From DASVSE01 sp036399715 (GTDB lineage: Bacteria > Bacteroidota > Rhodothermia > Rhodothermales > Rubricoccaceae), in assembly GCA_036399715.1 (NCBI GenBank), contig DASWMO010000209.1, positions 1-15,878 of the forward strand: a stretch of DNA of 15,878 nt, in the 5' to 3' direction. The position numbers and the translations under genes were made by a program. The notes beneath the pieces were generated by a model. That model was not told the DNA's origin. It did no database searches and saw only the letters and a list, made by a program, of their open reading frames with translations. This document shows positions 7,174-11,997 of the stretch, piece after piece; position 1 is the first letter of the stretch, and each line of letters starts with the position of its first letter.

Positions 7174-9012
7174 GTGACCACCCACCCCCAAGACGGCACC
7201 CCCCAGCAGGAGAGCGGAGGACAGCAGGGCGTAGCCAGTGAGCACCAACCGACCAGCCCCGCCACGCCCACGCACGGCGGACGCCCGCTTAACACGGAGT
7301 CACAGCCAGAGGAGATCGCGTCGAATGCTCGCGCACAGTCCCATTCGGCAGATCTGGAGCACGAGAAGCCGCGTCGCAGTTCTCGCAAAAGGTCACCCCC
7401 CCTCGCTGTGCCGCCGCAAGCCAAAGCGTCGGCGAAAGCGTTCATGTTGAATGCGGGACAAGTATGGGGGTCTCAGCTAGACATTGCCAAACAGCTGCTA
7501 GATAGAGTGGTGTCTCCTCACCCTGAGGCGACGCGCCGCTTCTTCTGGCACGTCTACCTGTCGAGTAGACTCGATAATGACCATGAGTGGACGTACGTAC
7601 CCGTCTCGGCGGCGCTCATGGAGCGTGAGCTAGGCGTACGCGCCACAGAGGATATATGGTTCTGCCTGTACAGCGGCGAGACTCGGTTGATGAGGTACAG
7701 GGGTGAGGATAAGTACGCTGGACGATCTCGCACGTTTGCAATACCTGCCGAGGTTAGGGACCTGATTGATAGCTCGCTTCCGCGGCCGAAGGATGTGGAA
7801 GCGTCGCGGACGGTAGATCCGTTCAGCGGGAAGGCGTACGAAGGCAGAGTTGATAAGCAGTACCAGACCAATGAACATGGTCGCTCCTATCCGCCTATCA
7901 TCAGTGACGCTCTGTCGGAGCTGAGGCGAGGCGGCTGTCCAGCCCAACTCGATGCGGCGCACGAACACGTCGAGTCCCTCGCTACTGCGCGTGACCGCGC
8001 CAAGGAAGAATGGGAGGCGGCGGGGCGGTTGGATGCAGGGCGCGAGGCTTCCGCATACGAGACCGCGCTTGGCCGCTGGAGGGTGGATCGGTACTGCTTG
8101 GACAGGATCATCAAGACAAGGCCAGCGACGGCTGAGCCAGGAGTCTACCTCTGCGTACCGTGGTACGCGCGCAAGCTGCAGTCAACAGGGCGTATCACTG
8201 AGATAGGTGGGCTCCAGAACTGCAGCAAATACATGCGCCACGCTGCTCTAGCTGAGTTGCGGCAGAGCTACGGGGTCCGGAACTACGATCTGGAGGCATC
8301 CCAGGTGCGGGGCCTCGTTCAACTCTTCGAGGATGCGAACATCAGCACGTTATGGCTAGCAGACTACCTCAAGGCTGACAAGGCAGAGCTTGCGAGGGAG
8401 ATCTTCGGCGACCGCGAGCGCAAGGCGGTCCTCAAGAACTGTGTGCTCGCTCTCGCAATGGGCGCGACGATGCCGACGACGACAGATACATGGCAGACCG
8501 GTCGAGGCGCGCAACGGACTCAGAGCATCGCCGCCATCATCAGAGATGCATTCGGAAGCGGGTCGGCGACCGCTCTCACTGAGGAGAAGCTGAGGTTGCT
8601 GAGAGCTTATGTGAAGCCCTTCCTCAGAGACCGCAACGCATGGCACCAGTGGCTCGACAATGACACTGAATACGGAAGGCTGGCAACCGCAGGCAGAGGA
8701 GGCCGGTATGTCCGCAACGCGGTTGGGATGAAGCTGAAGGTCAGCGCGCTCGCAGAGCACGAACGCAAGAGCAAAGGCAAGCTGACAGCGCACCTGCTTC
8801 AAGGCCTTGAGGCGGCATTCATTCACCGGCTGGCCGCACTTGCGCCGATGCATGGGTTCTCGGCAGTTAACAACCAGCACGATGGGCTGTTGACAGTGGG
8901 CGAAGTCCCTGCAGCCGCTGTCGAGCATGCGCAGGCAGAGTCCGGACTTCGCTACGCGAGCCTCATCGAGAAGCCGTACAGCGCAGCCCTGCTGGTACCC
9001 GGGCTGACGTGA
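7174..9012 (+). CDS. Divergent PolA / single-subunit RNA polymerase superfamily protein with N-terminal winged-helix-like region
   Basis: A 612-residue frame with GTG at 7174 and TGA at 9010-9012; ATG at 7444 (residue 91) is an alternative start that drops a low-complexity Pro/Ser/Gln/Arg stretch. Residues 139-194 look like a winged helix (YVPVSAALMERELG to SRTFAIPAEV). Residues 250-320 are helical and charged. From 338 on, the order of polymerase palm and fingers motifs appears: TGR 338-340 and LQN 347-349; motif A NYDLEASQVR with D372; motif B with K417, K421, L425, M429, G430 at PolA O-helix spacing; GRGGRY 507-512, like the GRRRY loop; LLQG 541-544; and motif C QHDG with D570. The two Asp would hold the catalytic metals. 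No 3'-5' or 5'-3' exonuclease domain is seen. The product (DNA or RNA) and template are unknown. Base composition is lower in GC than the chromosome. Probably co-transcribed with the DUF5131 fusion. Confidence 0.72.
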   Translation: MTTHPQDGTPQQESGGQQGVASEHQPTSPATPTHGGRPLNTESQPEEIASNARAQSHSADLEHEKPRRSSRKRSPPLAVPPQAKASAKAFMLNAGQVWGSQLDIAKQLLDRVVSPHPEATRRFFWHVYLSSRLDNDHEWTYVPVSAALMERELGVRATEDIWFCLYSGETRLMRYRGEDKYAGRSRTFAIPAEVRDLIDSSLPRPKDVEASRTVDPFSGKAYEGRVDKQYQTNEHGRSYPPIISDALSELRRGGCPAQLDAAHEHVESLATARDRAKEEWEAAGRLDAGREASAYETALGRWRVDRYCLDRIIKTRPATAEPGVYLCVPWYARKLQSTGRITEIGGLQNCSKYMRHAALAELRQSYGVRNYDLEASQVRGLVQLFEDANISTLWLADYLKADKAELAREIFGDRERKAVLKNCVLALAMGATMPTTTDTWQTGRGAQRTQSIAAIIRDAFGSGSATALTEEKLRLLRAYVKPFLRDRNAWHQWLDNDTEYGRLATAGRGGRYVRNAVGMKLKVSALAEHERKSKGKLTAHLLQGLEAAFIHRLAALAPMHGFSAVNNQHDGLLTVGEVPAAAVEHAQAESGLRYASLIEKPYSAALLVPGLT

Positions 9013-9151
9013 GCGGCTCTGCGAGGGTGCAGATGCAGCGGCCGATTGCGCATGCCAGCGTAGATTCTGACGGGGCCAGCCCGGTCCCCACGAGGTTCAT
9101 TGGCTACAGCACTACTGCAGCACTTACCGCGGCCACTCTCGGTCGCCGACG
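9013..9151. other. Short spacer without gene between polymerase gene and tRNA remnant
   Basis: I see no coding frame of its own, no T-tract terminator and no integrase fragment in this spacer. An open plus-strand frame crosses it but runs antisense through the tRNA and is not taken as a gene. Confidence 0.4.
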
Positions 9152-9180
9152 CTGCGGGGTGGAGAAGTGGTATGTCGTCG
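9152..9180 (+). repeat. Inverted partial copy of the tRNA-fMet 5' region (recombination scar or att remnant)
   Basis: These 29 bases match the tRNA-fMet gene strand (9319 down to 9291) at 28 positions: 22 identical bases from CTGCGGGGTGG onward, one mismatch, then TCGTCG. The copy covers the acceptor 5' strand, the D arm and the beginning of the anticodon stem. It lies on the opposite strand to the real tRNA, so the pair forms an inverted repeat 110 bases apart. Integrative elements usually leave direct copies of tRNA 3' ends, so this orientation and end are unusual. It marks the right edge of the accessory block. Confidence 0.8.
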
Positions 9181-9211
9181 AGGCGGTCCAACCCCTCCCT
9201 AGAACGCAAAC

Positions 9212-9242
9212 GAGGCGCTCTCGGTCATGCCGAGAGCGCCTC
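9212..9242 (-). terminator. Intrinsic terminator of tRNA-fMet
   Basis: A perfect 13-base-pair hairpin with a 5-base loop (arms 9212-9224 and 9230-9242, GAGGCGCTCTCGG) lies 4 bases after the last tRNA base on the minus strand. It is followed on that strand by a T-rich stretch (GTTTGCGTTCT). The position and shape fit a Rho-independent terminator for the tRNA transcript. Confidence 0.85.
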
Positions 9243-9246
9243 TGGG

Positions 9247-9318
9247 TAGCGGGGGCCGGATTCGAACCGACGATCTTCGGGTTATGAGCCCGACGAGATA
9301 CCACTTCTCCACCCCGCA
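9247..9318 (-). tRNA. Initiator tRNA-fMet (CAT anticodon)
   Basis: Reading the minus strand from 9318, the cloverleaf is clear. Acceptor pairs 2-71 to 7-66 are GCGGGG/CCCCGC. The D stem is GAGA/TCTC around AGTGGTA. The anticodon stem ends in the three consecutive G:C pairs typical of initiators (GGGCTCATAACCC). The T arm is GTCGG-TTCGAAT-CCGGC. The first pair is T1 opposite T72, a mismatch; a weak or absent 1:72 pair is the hallmark of bacterial initiator tRNA. The gene ends ACCC rather than ACCA, so CCA is added after transcription. A TATCTTGG on the minus strand about 18 bases upstream could be a Bacteroidota-type -7 element, but no well-spaced -33 element was found. Confidence 0.95.
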
Positions 9319-9320
9319 GT

Positions 9321-9359
9321 GTGGACGCCCAAGATACGCTCCCCTGTCAGGGTGTCCAC
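9321..9359. repeat. Imperfect inverted repeat just upstream of tRNA-fMet
   Basis: Arms 9321-9330 (GTGGACGCCC) and 9350-9359 (GGGTGTCCAC) pair over 10 positions with one G-T wobble and a 19-base loop. The repeat overlaps the likely promoter region of the minus-strand tRNA gene. It could be a binding site or an unrelated hairpin. There is no T tract on either side. Confidence 0.5.
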
Positions 9360-9465
9360 CCGCGGGCCGTCGAGAACGGGTGAAGAGGTGCACGCGGGGA
9401 CTCGTCCCGATGCACGCGCGCCGATCTATCTTCTCGCACCGTCACTCACCCCTTCGGCTTCGGCC

Positions 9466-10677
9466 ATGGCCTCCGTCCGCCCGTTCCGCGCCCTCCGCCC
9501 CGTCCCCGCCGATGCCGAGCGCGTCGCCTCTGTCCCCTACGATGTCGTCTCGGTCGCCGAGGCGCGCGAGCTCGCCCGAGGGAATGCCCTCTCGTTCCTC
9601 CACGTCGTCCGGCCCGAGATTGACCTCCCGGCCGGGACGGACGAGCACGCCGACGCCGTCTACGAGGGCGGTGCTGCGGCGCTCGCCGCCTTCGCCTCGG
9701 GCGACCACTTTACCGAGGACGTTGAGCCCGGACTGTTCGTCTACCGCCTCATCATGAACGGCCGCACCCAGACGGGCGTCGTCGGCCTCGTCTCGGCAGC
9801 CGCCTACGACAGCCGCGAGCCCGGCGGCATCCTCCGCCACGAGAACACGCGGCCCGACAAGGAGGACGACCGCACGCGGCACGTCCGCACGCAGCGCGCC
9901 CACGCCGAGCCGGTGATGCTGACCTACCGCGGCGACGACGCGGTCGACGCGCTCGTCGCCGAAGCGATGGAGACCGAGCCGCTCTACGACTTCAAGGCAA
10001 AGGACTACGTTCAGCACACCGTCTGGGCCGTCCCAGCGCCCGAGGCGCTCGCGGACGCGTTCGCAGACATCGACGCACTCTACGTCGCCGACGGCCACCA
10101 CCGCTGCGCCGCCGCGGCCCGCGTCGCGCGGGAGATGCCGAACGAGCCCGGCGCGCAGGACTTCCTCGCGGTCCTCTTCCCGATGGAGGACATGGAGATC
10201 CAGGCCTACAACCGCGTCGTGAAGAAGCTGCCAGCCGGCAAGCCCAAGTTCCTCGAACAGCTCCGCCACCGCTTCGACGTCGAGGAGGCCGTCACGGCGG
10301 AGCCCGAGGAGCCTGGATTCGTCGGCGTCTACCTCTCCGACGAGATCGGCTGGCTCTCGCTCGCGCTCCCCGAGACCGAGCGCGACGGCGTCGCGGACAC
10401 GCTCGACGTCGCGCGCCTCTCGGAGTTCGTCCTCGACCCGATGCTCGGGATCAAGGACCCGCGCACGGACGCCAACATCGCGTTCGTCGGTGGCATCCGC
10501 GGTCCTGAGGAACTCGAACGGCTCGTCGATGCGGGCGAGGCCGAGATCGCCTTCGCCATGTTCCCGACGGCCCCCGAGGACCTGCTCGACGTGTCGGACG
10601 CGGGCGAGCTCATGCCGCCCAAGTCGACGTGGTTCGAGCCCAAGCTCCGCTCCGGCCTGCTCATCCACCGCTTCTAG
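9466..10677 (+). CDS. DUF1015 family protein
   Basis: A 403-residue protein with ATG at 9466 and TAG at 10675-10677. The start is chosen because MASVRPFRALRPVPADAERVASVPYDVV is the normal DUF1015 N-terminus, although the frame is open further upstream. Family landmarks are VPYDVVSVAEARELA, ILRHENTRPDKEDDRTRHV, AHAEPVMLTY, LYVADGHHRCAAAARVA in the middle and LIHRF at the end. It is cytosolic, with no signal peptide or membrane segment. The biochemical role of DUF1015 is not established. It is often found beside serine biosynthesis genes, and here serA begins 108 bases downstream on the same strand, which supports a link to that pathway. Composition is typical of the host chromosome, with no sign of transfer. 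Confidence 0.93.
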   Translation: MASVRPFRALRPVPADAERVASVPYDVVSVAEARELARGNALSFLHVVRPEIDLPAGTDEHADAVYEGGAAALAAFASGDHFTEDVEPGLFVYRLIMNGRTQTGVVGLVSAAAYDSREPGGILRHENTRPDKEDDRTRHVRTQRAHAEPVMLTYRGDDAVDALVAEAMETEPLYDFKAKDYVQHTVWAVPAPEALADAFADIDALYVADGHHRCAAAARVAREMPNEPGAQDFLAVLFPMEDMEIQAYNRVVKKLPAGKPKFLEQLRHRFDVEEAVTAEPEEPGFVGVYLSDEIGWLSLALPETERDGVADTLDVARLSEFVLDPMLGIKDPRTDANIAFVGGIRGPEELERLVDAGEAEIAFAMFPTAPEDLLDVSDAGELMPPKSTWFEPKLRSGLLIHRF

Positions 10678-10685
10678 AAGGATAA

Positions 10686-10765
10686 CGGGGAATGGCTATC
10701 GGGAATGCACGCCAAAGGCGCGGTTCCGGGCTGACGTTCGGCCCCTCCCCGATGGCCGTTCCCCG
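10686..10765. repeat. Long imperfect palindrome between DUF1015 and serA
   Basis: Arms 10686-10703 and 10748-10765 pair over 18 bases. The only two non-Watson-Crick positions are U-G wobbles in the plus-strand RNA. The loop is 44 bases and contains a smaller GC-rich hairpin possibility. It fills most of the 108-base gap before serA. It may be a transcript structure (attenuator or partial terminator) or a member of a dispersed intergenic repeat family. The short GGGAAT/ATTCCC words around it (10701-10706 and 10779-10784) look repeat-like. There is no T tract, so it is not called a terminator. Confidence 0.65.
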
Positions 10766-10785
10766 ACTCCTGTTCCCTATTCCCA

Positions 10786-11991
10786 ATGCTCGTCCTCGTC
10801 GCTGACGCCTTCTCGCAGGCTGGTCTCGACCGGCTCACGTCCGCCGGACACACGGTCGTCTCGGACCCGTCGCTCGCCGCCGACACGCTCGCGGCCGCGC
10901 TCCGCGAACACGATCCCGCGGCGCTCATCGTCCGCTCCACCAAAGTCACGGCCGAGCACCTCGACGCCGGAGCCGGCCTCGAACTCGTCGTGCGGGCCGG
11001 CGCAGGCGTCGACACGATCGATGTTGCGGCAGCCTCGGCGCGCGGCATCTACGTCGCCAACTGCCCCGGAAAGAACGCCTCGGCCGTTGCCGAGCTCGCC
11101 TTCGGGCTCATCCTCGCCCTCGACCGCCGCATCCCGGATGGCGTCGCGGACGCGCGGGCGGGCACGTGGGACAAGAAGGGCTACTCGAAGGCGGCTGGCC
11201 TGCGCGGGCGGACCCTCGGCCTGCTCGGGCTGGGCAACATCGGCCGCGAGATGGTGACGCGCGCCGCGGCCTTCGGGATGCCCGTCGTCGCGTGGAGCCG
11301 GTCGCTGACCGACGCGCAGGCGATCGACCTCGGCATCGTCCGTGCCGAGACGCCGCTCGACGTCGCCCGCGTCGCCGACGTGCTCTCGGTCCACGTCGCC
11401 AAAACGCCCGACACGGTAGGCCTGGTGAGCGTCGAACTGCTCGCCGAGATGCGGCCCGGCGCGAGCCTCGTCAACACGAGCCGCGCCGAGACTGTCGACG
11501 AGGACGCCGTCGCGCAGGCGATGGAGACCAACGGCCTCCGCTACGCGACCGACGTCCCGGCCGGCGAGCCGTCCACGGGAACGGGCGACTTCGCGCACCC
11601 GCTCGCGGCCGGCGCCTACATCACGCACCACGTCGGCGCGTCCACGGACGAGGCGACCGCGGCCATCGGCGACGAGGCTGTCCGGATCCTGCTGACCTAC
11701 GCCGAGACGGGCCGCGTCGACAACGTCGTCAACCTCGCCGACCAGACGCCGGCGACGCACCTGCTGACGGTCCGCCACCGGGACCGCGTAGGCGTGCTCG
11801 CGGGCGTGCTCGGCGAGGTTCGCGAGGCGGGCTGGAACGTGCACGAGATGGAGAACCTCGTCTTCGCCGGGGCCGAGGCCGCCGTCGCGCGCATCCGCTT
11901 CGACGCCGGAGAGGGCGCGCCGGACGACGCGACGCTCGGCCGCATCCGGACGGTCGAGCACGTCATCAACGCGACGACGATCCCGGTCTGA
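10786..11991 (+). CDS. serA: D-3-phosphoglycerate dehydrogenase (short form with C-terminal ACT domain)
   Basis: A 401-residue NAD-dependent D-2-hydroxyacid dehydrogenase with ATG at 10786 and TGA at 11989-11991. It oxidises 3-phosphoglycerate to 3-phosphohydroxypyruvate, the first step of serine synthesis, in the cytosol. The Rossmann motif G148-L-G150-N-I-G153 is present. The family's catalytic triad can be placed at R233 (VNTSRAE), E261 (DVPAGEP) and H282 (THHVGAST). The usual TPH before the histidine is THH here. VRAGAGVDTIDVAAASARGI is the conserved substrate-domain segment. Residues about 328-398 (THLLTVRHRDRVGVLAGVLGEVREAGWNV) are an ACT domain, which in related enzymes binds serine for feedback control. 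The length fits the roughly 400-residue class without the extra ASB domain. It is downstream of DUF1015, and its stop lies 6 bases from that of the convergent ftsK. Confidence 0.93.
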   Translation: MLVLVADAFSQAGLDRLTSAGHTVVSDPSLAADTLAAALREHDPAALIVRSTKVTAEHLDAGAGLELVVRAGAGVDTIDVAAASARGIYVANCPGKNASAVAELAFGLILALDRRIPDGVADARAGTWDKKGYSKAAGLRGRTLGLLGLGNIGREMVTRAAAFGMPVVAWSRSLTDAQAIDLGIVRAETPLDVARVADVLSVHVAKTPDTVGLVSVELLAEMRPGASLVNTSRAETVDEDAVAQAMETNGLRYATDVPAGEPSTGTGDFAHPLAAGAYITHHVGASTDEATAAIGDEAVRILLTYAETGRVDNVVNLADQTPATHLLTVRHRDRVGVLAGVLGEVREAGWNVHEMENLVFAGAEAAVARIRFDAGEGAPDDATLGRIRTVEHVINATTIPV

Positions 11992-11997
11992 GGCCCG

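Noticed and set aside
9009..9287. A plus-strand frame running through the tRNA remnant and terminator
   Set aside because: It covers a tRNA copy and a terminator on the other strand and shows no protein-like pattern.
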